64,000 bases of DNA, from positions 47,958 through 111,957 of the forward strand of contig NW_019775875.1 of the NCBI RefSeq assembly GCF_001039355.2, given 5' to 3'. Both the position numbers and the translations under genes were made by a program. A model generated the notes under the pieces. It had not been told where the DNA came from. It saw nothing but the letters and a program-made list of their open reading frames with translations, and did not search any database. This DNA is from Lingula anatina (Eukaryota; Brachiopoda; Lingulata; Lingulida; Lingulidae). Of the stretch, positions 23,601-35,790 are shown piece by piece (the stretch's first letter is position 1; every line of letters starts with the position of its first letter).

Positions 23601-26600
23601 GTAATTGTTCCTTGATTATTGTGAAGTATTAAAACTTATTCATCTTCCCTGCATGAAAATTATATAATTAGAAATTCTACCTGTAATAAGAAATGGTACA
23701 ATGCATGTTAACATAGAAAAAAGACCTGAAATTGTAGTCTGTATTTATTCCAAATAGACAAATATGTTTTATAATGGTGTCACATGTTGGTATGGTGGCT
23801 TAACCTTGAAGCTGTTATTATCAGGTTGGTAACCACATCAATGTGCAGACTGGTCAATGGACAGCACTGGATTCAGGTATTGGAGCTGGAGTGGACTCCT
23901 ACTTTGAGTACTTGGTTAAAGGAGCCATCCTACTACAGAAACCTGAGCTCATGGAGATGTTTGCCAGTGAGTTTTATGAAGTTGATTTATAGGTTTTTTG
24001 TTATGGTGTATTGTACCCCCCCCCCCCCCACACACACACACACACAAGCACATACACATGCCAAAAAAAATCATCTGTATTCTGCACCCAAATTTACAAT
24101 AAAAAGCTTCTTCATACAATAGCCAAACTCAGATTTATACATTTTCAGAATATTGAGTCTAGCTGTTGTTTCTACTGTTGAATTTTAGTGTGTCTTTTTG
24201 TATTGATGTGTTGATTTGTATTGATTGCAATATCTGACCTGTTTGCAGGTTTTAAACAATCTATAGAAAGCCACCTGAAACAGGATGATTGGTATATGTG
24301 GGTCCACATGGTTAAAGGTCAAGTCACTCTTCCTGTCTTTCAGTCTCTGGAGGCCTTCTGGCCAGGATTGCAGGTACATGTAGAAAAATTCACCTATTAA
24401 AGATTATATCATTTTTGCTGCTACTTATTTAATTTAGTTACATGTGTTCAAATATTTAGAATTTTTGCATGGATTTTCGAAGAGGCTTTTTCAGAATTGT
24501 TTTTGATAAATGTAATGTTTGTGGTGACCATCGATGACCCAAAGGCCTTCATTTATGTTATTTAGCACTTGAGGAAAAAAGAAAAATTTTTATATATATC
24601 ATGTTATAATTTTCAGAGCCTAATTGGTGACATTGACAAAGCCATGAAAACTCTCCATAATTACCATCAAGTTTGGAAACAACATGGCTTTACTCCTGAA
24701 TTCTACAATATTGCTAAAAGTGAGGTTCACCAAGGAAGAGAGGGGTACCCGCTTAGACCAGGTTGGAAAATAACAGTAACAATCAGTTGTCATTGCACAA
24801 TGAACAACAGATATTAGAAACAATGCTTTAATTTGTCCTTGATTTAGAGGATAAAAATATGAAACCTCACAAAAGGCCACATAGTACAGTATTTTCATAT
24901 TCAGTACCATATACAACTGAAAATTGACATTTCATTTCATTTCATATTGTGTACATGTAAAAGTAAAATCTGCAGATAAACATTTATTTGTTTAATTTAT
25001 AAAACCTGAATTATTTCAGAATTGATAGAGAGCACAATGTACCTATACAGAGCAACAAAGGATCCATACCTGCTGGAAGTTGGTGTAGACATACTAGAAT
25101 CCATAGAACACAGCACAAAAACAAGATGTGGCTATGCTACAGTAGGTACAATTTTCTGTTACTTGTTACTGGTAAATTGTAGCGCAGGTTCCTGACAGAA
25201 ATTAAACCATCAGTTATCTCCTTAGAATTTCTGACAGCCATGTTTTAAAGATGTGTTAATGACTTCAAAGTAGGTTTACTGTATTAAGAACCCATTTTTT
25301 TATTTTGGGAGAAAAATGCAAAAATAAAATGTAACGGGTTTCTTTCAACAACTTTGGATTCACCTAACACTGAAAATTACACAGCTGGACATATTTATTA
25401 CAGGTTCAAAATGTTAAAACTCACATGTTGGAGAACAGAATGGAATCCTTCTTCTTAGCAGAAACAACCAAGTATCTTTACCTTCTTTTTGACCCTGAAA
25501 ACTTTATCCACAACACTGCTGGCCATGGCACAGTCATTCAGACGCCAAGTGGAGAGTGCATCATTGATGCTGGTGGATATGTTTTTAACACAGAGGCCCA
25601 TCCTGTGGACACTGCTGCCCTCTATTGTTGTAGTGCAGAAAAACACCAAGATGATATGCTGGTACAAGATATGCAAGACAATGTTAATTTGTTGAGTTTA
25701 CTTGATTTAGTTGATAATGAACCAGACATGCTTAGATTAAAGACAACTGTGGAACAAGGCAAAAATAAGTACAGAGAAGATCCACTTGTAGAAGACATTA
25801 AACAACCATCAGAACAAATGCCCTCTTCACAAGAGAAAAATGTTGGTAATTTCAAAAGCTTGCAACAAAAAGAATCTGATTTGATGCAGCAGACTGTTGA
25901 AGCATTTAAGAAAATATTGGAAAAAATGAATGGTCCTAAAAAACCCAAGGAGATTCTAGGGAGTGAGATTACTGCTTCAAGTTCACAGGATTCACAATTA
26001 CATGAAATGAATACTGGCACAGAGATACCACCAGGCAACACAGATACCAAAGCTGAAAAGAGTATTACACCACATGCTCAGGAGGCACACAGCACAGTAT
26101 TGGAAAATGCCAACTCATTGACAAATGACAGGAACAGTAATACACAATTTGAATCAACATCTAATACTGAAAAAATTGACACACAGAGTGCCAGCACTTA
26201 CCCTGAGAAAAATAAATTAGATCTTACAAAAACAAAATCTACTTCAGGAGACTCGGAATCTTCTGTTGCCACTTCTCAAAAAAAGGGAGAGAGTGACAGC
26301 ACTGTGACAGTTCAGCAACCTCAAAAAACTTCTAGTCAACCTCAACTTTTACCGCCAAATGGTGCTGTTAATGCCAAGGGTGATGCAGCTATTAAAACAA
26401 GTGATAATCAAGAACAGTTCAACTCTGCTTTGAAAAATATTGTGCAGGGTCTTTTTCAAGAAATTAAAACAGAGTTAAATATAACTTGTGCAAATTATTT
26501 TTCAAAATCTAAAAGACATAAACAGGAATTACTTACATGTCCAGCTAGACCTTTCCATGCCAGATTGTCAGTTTTAGGAGAAATGTTTCTTGATGACAAC

Positions 26601-26603
26601 TAG
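20649..26603 (+). CDS. EDEM2: ER degradation-enhancing alpha-mannosidase-like protein 2
   Basis: GH47 mannosidase that trims the first mannose from N-glycans of misfolded ER glycoproteins and commits them to ERAD. Exons (plus): 20649-20830, 22071-22181, 22509-22654, 22949-23074, 23327-23538, 23825-23966, 24249-24373, 24617-24761, 25020-25141, 25404-26603, giving 836 aa. A hydrophobic signal or anchor lies at 33-51. GH47 core is about 55-517, with [53 protein letters not shown] and F-N-T-E-A-H-P. The last 24 residues (T-C-P-A-R-P-F then L-G-E-M-F-L-D) match the EDEM2 C-terminus rather than EDEM1 or EDEM3, and no PA domain is present. A polar linker of about 290 residues (518-810) separates core and tail and makes this protein far longer than vertebrate EDEM2. 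Confidence 0.95.
21800..21967 (-). mobile_element. 168-bp MITE, copy 2
   Basis: Reverse-complement orientation of the element at 14744-14912, over 90% identical by eye. It is flanked by a 7-bp direct repeat CAATAGG (21793-21799 and 21968-21974), taken as its target-site duplication. It lies in EDEM2 intron 1. High identity of the two copies suggests fairly recent movement. Confidence 0.8.
24007..24045. repeat. poly-C plus (CA)n in EDEM2 intron
   Basis: About 13 C residues followed by CA dinucleotides. Simple repeat. Confidence 0.85.
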
Positions 26604-28331
26604 TTAAAGTGCTTTGTTTTCTCATCGTGTTATTTATTGACTTGGATTTGCATAACCATTTGCTTCACAGAACATTCCAAGGCAAATTGTACCAGCATTC
26701 TGCTCGAGGTTGAATTGCCTATTTATAAAAATTAATCCTCATTTGTTATTTACCTTGTTTTAACTGCGTCTCTGTGACCATTTCATTACCAGAAAAATTA
26801 AATGAAATTGTGAACAGAGTTGATAAACACATTTGGTATTTTCCAAAAATTAATAAAATGTAGTGAATTTTATTTATTTATTTTTTTTTTTTGCAACAAT
26901 CATTCTGAATGCTAAAATATACAAATATCATTTGTAAACCAACACTTATAGGCAAGATATCAAACTACTAGTATAATATTATATAGAGTTTGGACAATTT
27001 TTTTTTTTCAGTTTGATTGGACTTCTTTTAAAATATGCACTAGAAACATGATGTTTATAAAATAAATAACTTTAAGTTAGTGATTTACTATAAATAAACA
27101 ACTGAAATTTTATATTACTATAAAACAAATAGGACTTCGGTAAATAAAACATTTTTACAGCACAATAATAAAACAATATTTGGTACCATTTTAAACTGAA
27201 AGTAGTTTAAATGTGTAGGTAATCCTGCTATGCAAAGCAATAATAAGAGAATGTTGCAGAAATATTTCAGAAATTACGTGACTAAAAGGTTCTTGGACAT
27301 GATGACAACTCTTCACTTTGACGGGAAAATGTGCCATAAAATGAATTTTCCTGGGGTATTTGACAATTTTCCTATACCTCCCCATGGTTAATGAATCCGT
27401 TCCAACATTCAGTAAATCTATTGTTTTTTGTTTTTTGTTTTTTTTTGTGTGTAGATTTTGTAATAATCTCTTAAGATAAGGTTCTTGGTCCGATGGCAAG
27501 CACAGATTTCAGGACAACTGCGATAGCCACCATTTTGGTGGTATTGAAATTTATTATAATGCTTATGTTGTTTACAATGCATTCATTGAGGAATTTTGAA
27601 TCCCATATGAAGAGTTGTTATCCCTTAAAAGATCACATTATGCTGTGAACAGTATTATTCCCAATGCATAAAGTAAAACAGGTATATACAATTTGAGGTT
27701 TGAAACTGTAAATACTGATTAAAATGTTTTTAAGACTTCCAAAAATTGTTTCAGTCTCAGTATAAAAAATATGTAAAAACAAGTGCATGTGAATGAACAT
27801 CGTAAACCAGTATTAATATCATGAAAAGCTAACACAGTACTATTCACTTAAAAGCAAAAAATAAATATTAAAAAATTAAATAAAAAAGCACAGCAAGTAA
27901 ACCATATAACTATTACAAGGCACTCTTAACTACTTTTTAAACTAAAAAGCCTGTTTATCATCAATTCTGAGCAACTTTTAATATCACAACAGTATCAAGT
28001 TTGTTAAGCTTGATTACAAATGTACCCTGCATTTGTCTTTAATTCATTGTACCTGTCTTCATATGTATTATTAACCCGAGTTCCAATTCTTTCAAGGAAG
28101 ATAAAGATAAAAATCAATTAAAAGAGGTATTTGTTACTTTTTTGCAATTTTAACTTTGAACATGGCATCATTTTACACTCCAGCCACAGCTGTGCAGTGT
28201 CCATCAGATGCTTCGTATCATTCTCCCTCTCTCTCTCTCTCCCTTTACTGTTTGTATATTAATCCTGCATACATGCAACACTACATGTATGAGAGCAAAA
28301 AAGTCTTGTATCAGATAAAACTCATATGTCA
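26604..28331. other. convergent intergenic region EDEM2/RFESD, no gene seen
   Basis: Contains the 3'UTRs of EDEM2 (AATAAA at 26852-26857) and of RFESD. A 102-codon minus-strand frame at 27191-27499 has no recognised domain, and its 3' part is Lys/Asn-biased AT-rich sequence. I do not accept it as a gene. A short (CT)n lies near 28232. Confidence 0.5.
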
Positions 28332-29291
28332 TTAAAAATCTTCACTGTTAAAATATTTGCCACTAAAACTCTCAAAGCCAATTTCAATGTTTCCTTGTGT
28401 ATCTACCCTTACTGCATACACTATCGTACATCTTTGTTCACCAGAGGGGTGTTTACAACGCCCAGTCTTTAAATCAAACTTCCATCCATGCCATGGACAA
28501 CGTACACATACAGAGAAGTCTGGCAGCTCTTCAATATCTCCAATGTGGAGTGGGCCTCCTACACATTAAATAAAAAAGTGGAAATAAAATATCTAATGAG
28601 TTACAAATACTGCATTTCCTCTTTAAAATGTACATGTGTAATTACTGATGTTATTTTTGAAAAACAGCTTTTACAAAAATTAATGATCTAAGATGTTAAA
28701 TTTGTCATGTCTGACCAAAATTTCTATGAGTATTCAACCTACTGTACTTTTGGGGAGGCCTTTTTCACAGTGTCCGCTAGAATTACATTTACATGTGAAA
28801 TACTTGACTTTTTCTAGTAATGCAAATAACCCTGACACCCCCATACCTGCATGGGGACACTTTTCATTTACTGCATGTAACTGATCTCCATAACGAAACA
28901 ACGCAATTTTTGTTTCGTTGACTTCCACTCGCACTCCCGACTGGCTGCTCTGTCTTCTCAGTTTTCGTGCATCTGTTGCAGTTAGCTTACATCGTTCTTC
29001 TGCATTGGACCAATCAAAGAGTTCTATGAACAAAATTAGAGCTAACAATCACAAGAGTTCAGTGATGGAGTAACATAAGTCAGTTTTCCAAACTAGCACT
29101 TTTCCACAGTGAGCCGTACAATACTGCAGTAACTACTACACAGTGCGGCTATTATAGTATTATTAATTCAAAGCACCGTCATGCAATCAAACCTTTTTCA
29201 TCACAAATCAAATTGATCCAGTTAAAATAAACTTACCATAAAAATTAACACCTTTAACTGGAAAAAATATCTTGTCCCCGTTGCTTGACAT
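28332..29291 (-). CDS. RFESD: Rieske [2Fe-2S] domain-containing protein
   Basis: Small soluble Rieske iron-sulfur protein, probably an electron carrier; the physiological partner is not established. Exons (minus): 29237-29291, 28847-29023, 28332-28558, giving 152 aa, close to vertebrate RFESD. Cluster ligands are complete: Cys74-x-His76 in C-P-H-A-G and Cys98-x2-His101 in C-P-W-H-G-W-K-F-D. An I-A-L-F-R-Y-G-D-Q-L-H-A-V strand pair precedes the first motif and G-P-L-H-I-G-D-I lies between them, as in Rieske folds. There is no transit peptide or membrane helix. Phases (1, 1) join cleanly. It is head to head with the gene at 30508. Confidence 0.93.
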
Positions 29292-29917
29292 AAGCGGTAA
29301 ATCCGCCGATAAGTTGCTTCATTTCGGTGACAATTTCCCGCGAAATATCATGCTGCCATGTTTTTGTGGTCAAGACGAGGTCAAAGGTAAATCCTTTCGG
29401 CGCTATTTTCTAATATTACTACGTTATCACAAATAACAGCTTTCCAATCTAAAAATTATCCCATATTTATGAAAATGAAATATTATTATATCAAACTGTG
29501 CCGATTACTTATAAACAACACGGTTAATAATTGTTTTATTAGAAATTTAGTAAAACTACTTTTTGCGGAAAGACTTCTTTTTATGTAACGGAAGTGACAT
29601 ACGGCAGCGGTTAATTTAAATCCCAGTTTGTAAATAGGGACTTCAATTGCAACTCTTCTTGATTTTAACAGCAAACGATAACCATACTGAAAGGTGAGTG
29701 ACACTTAAATGTATTATAATTTTTGCTTTGGAAACGACGGTCATTCTGCTAAATATACTTTACTGTTCTTGTACTAGTATCATACAACTCCTTGATACAT
29801 CATATGCTGCAACATATGTACTGGTAACATGGATTCAAATCATTACATTCGGCACGTTTTTGAGTGTTTTGGATGCTTGTTAGTCCTAGAGTGCACCGTT
29901 TCTCACATATCAGAGTA

Positions 29918-29918
<1 letters not shown>

Positions 29919-29968
<50 letters not shown>
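29919..29968. repeat. (TA)n microsatellite
   Basis: About 25 TA units, directly preceding the 29971-30313 duplication. A shorter TA tract with an ambiguous base (N at 30154) sits at the duplication junction. Confidence 0.9.
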
Positions 29969-29970
<2 letters not shown>

Positions 29971-29971
<1 letters not shown>

Positions 29972-30313
29972 GTACAGGCTGGTTTGTACATGTATTAGCA
30001 CCAGCTGAAGTATAAAAGATAGGCTTCATCACACTCCCGGCCCTTTCACAATAAGAAAATTGGACTTGTATTTCTCTTACTTGCTCGTCTGTATTTTACA
30101 CTGCATTGTAAGGGAAACATCCTATTGTTTAAAGCACCAGTCAAGGGATAAGTNTATATATATATACAAGAAATAGTAGTACAGGCTGGTTTGTATTAGC
30201 ACCAGCTGAAGTATAAAAGATGGACTTGTATTTCTCTTACATGCTCGTCTGTATTCTACACTGCATTGTAAGGGAAACATCCTATTGTTAAAAGCACCAG
30301 TCAAGGGATAAGT
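29971..30313. repeat. tandem duplication, two units
   Basis: Unit 1 (29971-30152) and unit 2 (30178-30313) share AGTACAGGCTGGTTTGTA, TATTAGCACCAGCTGAAGTA and the closing CACCAGTCAAGGGATAAGT with few mismatches. Unit 1 has about 40 extra bases in the middle. Both are preceded by TA repeats, which probably mediated the duplication. Confidence 0.85.
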
Positions 30314-30507
30314 CAATTACAACTACACGTACTTATTGTCCACTGTATGCAGTATAAAAGGCTGTTAATATATCTTGGCTACTCGTTGGTCCAAAATTAA
30401 TAACTCTCGCACACAGTGGATGACTTGTGTTGTAACAAGTACTCATTATACTCGGTATAAATTATTGCCATTGATAATGGTTCACATATATTGAATGGAT
30501 TTTTTAG

Positions 30508-31175
30508 ATGGCAGACAGAGGTCAAAACACAATGAAAAGTCCTGAGGTGGCAAAAGAAATGAAAAACAACATTTTACGGCAACAGCTTTTTAGTCCAACG
30601 GACAACTTAGTTTCACCCTGCACGCAAAAGTTAATGGGAATGAAGGGGTGAGTGCATTTGCATTGACCACGAATCTGACATTGCAGTTTCATAGAGTTGT
30701 ACAAAATGATTTGATGTTGACAGTTTTTAACAACTTTTTTTCTTGTAGCAACTTCTACTTAAAATTAAATTCCACTTTAAAATTGCTAGATGTTTATTTA
30801 CTAGTATAGGAGTGATAGAGACAAAAAATTGCCACTTACTATAATCAGGATGCAAGTTACACACTCAACAACTAAGCAAAATTTTGAAAATGTGCCTTGA
30901 CAGACCTATCAGGTCTCTTCATAAAAATAGTATTTACTTAGCTTTACTTTACCATGCTGAAGAGAAGAATCTGCTTCCTGTATTAGAAAATTTGTTTCTG
31001 TTATAAAAGAAATTTGATAAAAATTTTGATTAACTTTATGGTTTATTTTTACATTATTTTATTTTTTAGGAGAGGTAAACAAAGACTGTTGCACCAAGCA
31101 TTTAAGGGAGCAGCCAAGAATGCACAGCTGCATTCAGAGAATGTGAAAGAAAACATTACATCCAATTCTGCATGA
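30508..31175 (+). CDS. small basic protein with SP sites and RxL motif
   Basis: Two coding exons, 30508-30647 and 31070-31175, giving 81 aa. The initiator ATG directly follows an acceptor (TTTTTTAG|ATG), so the 5'UTR is in an upstream exon. The protein is basic and lacks hydrophobic segments. It has three Ser-Pro sites (S-P-E-V-A-K, F-S-P-T-D, V-S-P-C-T-Q-K) and G-K-Q-R-L-L, which resembles a cyclin-docking RxL motif. The pattern suggests a small nuclear, CDK-regulated protein, but that is inference and I cannot name the family. It is divergent from RFESD. Clean splice phase (2) supports a real gene. Confidence 0.7.
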
Positions 31176-32301
31176 TGTTCAGTCAAGTCCCCTGTTTTTG
31201 ATCTCATTATGTTGTGGTTTTTTAAAAAAGACATTGGACAGTGTGGAGCTGTACATGATATTTGTGATTCCTTTCATGATATAATTTAGGCTTCACAGTA
31301 ATCAATGACAAGTTGGCATAGCATTTTTGTACCCATATATATAGGAAACAATCTCCCTAAAGATTCTTTCATGGTTTAACTCATTAAATTGGTGAACAGA
31401 ATGAAGAACAGTGCAAGTCAATTTTTTGGGCATGGTGCACATGCCTATGTTGTATTTGTTTGTACTATTGATAGTATTTGAAATGCCTTTTTTGTTAAAT
31501 CATTGTGATTATGTGTATGTGAAACTGACTGATGATGTATGCTGGGTTAGTGCTAGCATTTTTTTTTTTACTAAAGCTAGACGAATCAACCCTATTTTGT
31601 TAAGCCAATTCAAGTTGGATTTAGCATTTGGCTAAATTGGCAAGATTGGTGCTTTATGCTGAATGTAAATGCTGGAAATGAAATGCATAGGAAAGTATTG
31701 ATATGAACTTCTCTTTGTGAAAAATTGGGCTATTCTTATTAAAAAGCAAATGTCACACACAATGGCAGATCAATACGAAAATTTATTTTGAGTAACAGAC
31801 CTGGTTTGAGATAACAAGAAATGCATTCTTGTTGTGTGATTATAAACCATTAACTACAAATTAGATATACAAGGATGGAAGAGGAGAATTGCAGCCTGTC
31901 ACTTTATTCATAATGGTATAACATATGTGCATATATGAAAATCAACTTAAAATGTCAAAAACATTGTTGCTCAAAAGTTGATCAGAGGGTTTTTCAAAAA
32001 GGGAGCCATAACACAGACATGCAGACTTTGGACACTTTCAAAAACCAAAATGGTGCTTCTATATTTTGCCCCCTCCCTCCCCATTTTTAAGTTCTGAATC
32101 TGCTGGTGAACATACTCTATCAAATTGCAGTTCATTTGCATTGGATTTTACAGCAACAGTTGGTATCACTGAAATGGTCACATTATGTTAAATGGACACT
32201 TGAGCTCAATAGGCACTTAAAATCATTCTTACCAAAATCTATAATGTTGATGTGTTACATGATTGTTCTATAATAAGGGAGTTATTTGCCAATTCACATT
32301 T
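31176..32301. other. convergent 3' region, no gene seen
   Basis: 3'UTRs of the small plus-strand gene and of the minus-strand cysteine-rich gene, including a minus-strand AATAAA (TTTATT near 31783). Short frames here carry no recognised domain. Confidence 0.45.
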
Positions 32302-35120
32302 CTAATGGCCGGCACAAGTGAAACAGCAGACATTTCTGGTGCGATTCTCTTTACAGCGATCAACACCAAAGACACTGATGTATCCACGGCAGTCCAGGGG
32401 GTATCCATACCCAGGGGCATAGAACTGGGCTGGCTTATCCCCATACTCGCATCCTAAAATGAATTGGACTGGCTGTTAGTGTTCTTTGCAGACAAGGAAT
32501 TTTTTTAAACAGAAGTTGATCACTATTGTTAAACATAAAACAGTTCTGTTAAAAGCGATAAAAATTCAACTTTCTGTTAGATATATCATCAAAGAGTTCA
32601 TCACACAATGGCTCTGACAACTGTTTACCTGGCTGGTTGTACTGCTGCTTGAGTCTAGCACAGGTTTTGCAGCAGATGTTGGCAGTGTTAGGGGAATAGC
32701 AGTTGCTGGCTTGAATAATAGGGCACTGTACGGGGTCCTTGTCTCCATACTCACAACCTTTATTTTAAAAAAAGGCATTTTAATTCTATACCATTGTATA
32801 GTACAGTACTTTTTTCTTATGATTTATTTCCACATTTTTTATGAATTGTTAAATCCGGATTATCTTTATTATTGTACCTGAACAAGGCCTGCAATTTAAG
32901 TTTAAATGCAGTGTATTTAGGATGACAGCTTACATTTGCTATTTCATTTCCAAAGACTGTCATTTCAGTAGCCTGTCAGGACCAAAAGATGTGAGATTTT
33001 ACTTTCTAGGAAGCAGAGATGCAAAATTATTCTGTTTTCAATTTTAACGTTTTTTTTTTAAAGCTAAGAACCTACCTGGCTGGTTGTACTGCTGCTTGAA
33101 TCTGGCACAAGTATTGCAGCAGATGCTGGCAGTGTTAGGGGAATAGCAGCTGCTGGCTTGGATTACGGGGCATCGTGCTGGGTCCTTGTCCCCATACTCG
33201 CAACCTTGATTGCAAAGACATTTTTTCAACATTCAAATGGGGACGCACTGTATAGCACACAATGTTAAAACAACAAAAACTTTATATTTTGTCCCTGGTT
33301 GTTTAAATGTCAAAAATTTTTACGCACCTGGTTCAGCATTTCTATATTTCAACTGTGGGCAGGTCTGACAACATAGTTTGGAGTTAAATGGGTCGTAGCA
33401 CTGGGAAGGCCGAAGGCTTCGAACACAATCTCCAGAACGATCTCCGTACATACATGCTGAAATAATTTCAGATAAAAGTGACTTCTCGTGCATCTACACT
33501 AGCAAAAATTGACGTTGTAGGTACTCACGAGATCGCTTCATGTATGTTACAGTAAAAGAAAAATATTTTTTTTCATTATGGTGGGCTTATAAACTGCATT
33601 ATTATTTTAGACTAAGAAAGCACTATTATAAAGCTGTTTTATTTTGTTTTTAGATTCGTCAACCGGGTGGTGACAGCCGAGCGTGATCGAGCTTTCATAA
33701 GTTACATGTCATTTAAAACGCCTGCAAATTGCAATTAAAGTTATTTCCTCTTGATTTGCCCCTGAGAAAACATGAGTTCGGAACCGCGAATTTTGAGCAT
33801 TGCTTTCAAACTACGACTTACACGGATCATCGGAGATCTTATAGCTCAAGCAGGCTTCGCAGCACTCCTTGCTCCTGGTGGCATAGTCGTAGCACAGCCA
33901 CTTGTCTCTGGAAATTGCTTCACGGCAAGATAAACCATTGATGTACTGTCTTACACCAGTGTCGGGACAGACGCCACTGCTCCCACTACTACTACTCCCG
34001 CTGCTTGTTCCGGAGGCCGTATAGTACGGCTGGTAGACGGTTCTGGTTCCGCCAGTGTAGACTCTCTCGCCAGTGGTATACACCGGCTGCGATCCTACTG
34101 GAACAGTTTGAACCGTACGCCGCGTATACACTCGTTCGCCAGGGTAGACTCGCACGCTTCCGGGCAAAGTTTGTATCGTGCGCCTTGTGTAGACTTGGTC
34201 TCCGCCCCTGTAGACTGGTTGAGCCCCACTAGTACTTGATGAGGTGCGACTGGTGTATACCCGCTCTCCGCCCGTGTAGACGGGTTCCCAACTAGTATCT
34301 GTACCCCCGGACGACACGGTGCGTCGTTCCTGTTTAAAATCAGATAAGACGGTTATAAGAACTTGATAGCTGAAAATTAGAACATTTAGATTGAAAAAAA
34401 GATTTGAAACAAACTGCCTTTAAATACCGCCTACAAATTTATCTGATGGAAAAATTTAATTTTACAGTTAAAATTGAACATGACGCCCAAGACCTATTTC
34501 TTATTTTGTGTAATAAAAAAGCCAGTATTACGTGCACTCAGAATGCAATCTATACAGATGTTGCTAACCAGTTGAAAATCGGGTTTGAGGTTTTAGAATA
34601 ACGTTTTATACGATTAGATGTACGTTTCCTGCAATAACTTTGCACATCTTTCGTTGATGAAAAAGAAAGAAAGAAAATAACATGCTGATTAGGCATAATG
34701 ATATGATTAACATGTCAATATTTTTTATCAATAATTTATTTATTTATTATTATTATTTGTACTTTAATTGCTACAATGTACCCTTTATTTCAAATGCTAC
34801 ATGCAATAACACGTCAATTAACTTTTTGGCTGAAATAAATAAAGTGAAATAAATTCTAAGTTAAATAAGACACCCTGTCCCGAGAAAAAGACCAAGTCAT
34901 TATTGAAAATAGTTTAAACGTGTTAATTGTCAGATTGCCAACAATCCTAGATCTCCTAGATGTTTTTTCTATGACGTATTTTGTTAATTTGTGTACTAAA
35001 AACAAATTAATAGTTGATTTCAAATGGAGGAGAAAGTGTACTTACGTAAACTATAGGTCTTGACTGCTCCATCGACAAGACGAGGTGTACAAACAGGAGT
35101 AAGATAGTAAGCAGCAACAT
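32302..35120 (-). CDS. secreted Tyr-rich VYT-repeat protein with PLAC-like Cys modules
   Basis: Exons (minus): 35046-35120, 33822-34329, 33328-33456, 33076-33204, 32629-32757, 32302-32453, giving 373 aa. Residues 1-16 are a signal peptide. Residues about 41-130 hold at least four imperfect repeats of P-V-Y-T-x-G-E-R-V-Y-T followed by R-R-T-x-Q-T, then a Ser/Gly linker. Five Cys modules follow. Each of three middle exons is exactly 129 nt, phase 1, and encodes C-x2-G-D-...-C-x7/8-C-...-C-C-x2-T-C, the spacing of PLAC domains in ADAMTS-like and papilin proteins. An extracellular matrix, shell or adhesive role is inference from Tyr/Arg-rich repeats plus disulfide modules. A paralogue lies at 42176 on the other strand. 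Confidence 0.88.
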
Positions 35121-35175
35121 TGTGCTCAGTTTTTGTTCTCTCTTTTCTTCTCACGCGTCTATTTGCAACCAAGTG

Positions 35176-35182
35176 CTTTTAT
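35176..35182 (-). promoter_or_regulatory. TATA-like box (ATAAAAG) of the VYT/PLAC gene
   Basis: CTTTTAT on the plus strand reads ATAAAAG on the minus strand, about 56 nt before the start codon. That spacing would allow a short 5'UTR. Confidence 0.35.
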
Positions 35183-35790
35183 GGAACTAGACTGAAATTT
35201 GTTTATTTCAAAGCAAAGTCCTTTTGCAATGTAGGACGATGGAACAGTTTTTCATTTTCACTTCAAGGGAAAATAGTCATGGAGCAATTAGCACTAAAAA
35301 ACACAACTGGTTGTTTCTCTGGTGAATATTCAAATATTGAAGTAATTTTTGTTCTCAGAAAATATAGACATTGACAGAAAATATAGATGTATTTGTCAAC
35401 AATGGAGTTATCTTTCAGCTACCCCGACTTCCCAAACCTTATCCCCCTTTATTTTACGTTAACTCATCCACAAAGCTACTTTCCATACGCTGCTCCTAAG
35501 TTTTGCAGGCGTATAATCTGACCTTGTCGCTTCCTACTTACGTCCGTGCTGTTTGTAAATGTAAAATTAACTTGACGCACACTTTTTCTTTCAAAGTCGA
35601 ATTGAAAACACGTTTTTAGGCTGAAGTGGTTTTGCCAGAATAATCGTTAAACAACTGATAAGTGTTTGTTTGTTGGTCAATGTGCACGCGTGCACTCTTT
35701 TTTTAAACATTCAAGCTCCAATGTCCTGGTATCCGACTCTTTGAAAACTCGGATACAAAAGTGTTTATAAGAGTGTTTTTCTTTATCTCT

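Larger units (their letters stand above)
29292..30507. promoter_or_regulatory. divergent promoter region and 5'UTR exon/intron
   Basis: Lies between the RFESD start and the next plus-strand start. A donor-like TGAAAG|GTGAGT at 29692-29693 suggests the plus gene has a non-coding first exon ending there, so the shared promoter would be about 29.3-29.65 kb. The remainder is intron filled with the TA tract and tandem duplication listed separately. Confidence 0.45.

Noticed and set aside
25622-26050. 142-codon minus-strand frame inside EDEM2 exon 10
   Set aside because: Antisense shadow of the EDEM2 linker; no start context, domain or splice evidence.
27191-27499. 102-codon minus-strand frame
   Set aside because: Lys/Asn-rich frame in AT-rich 3' flank, no domain and no splice partner.
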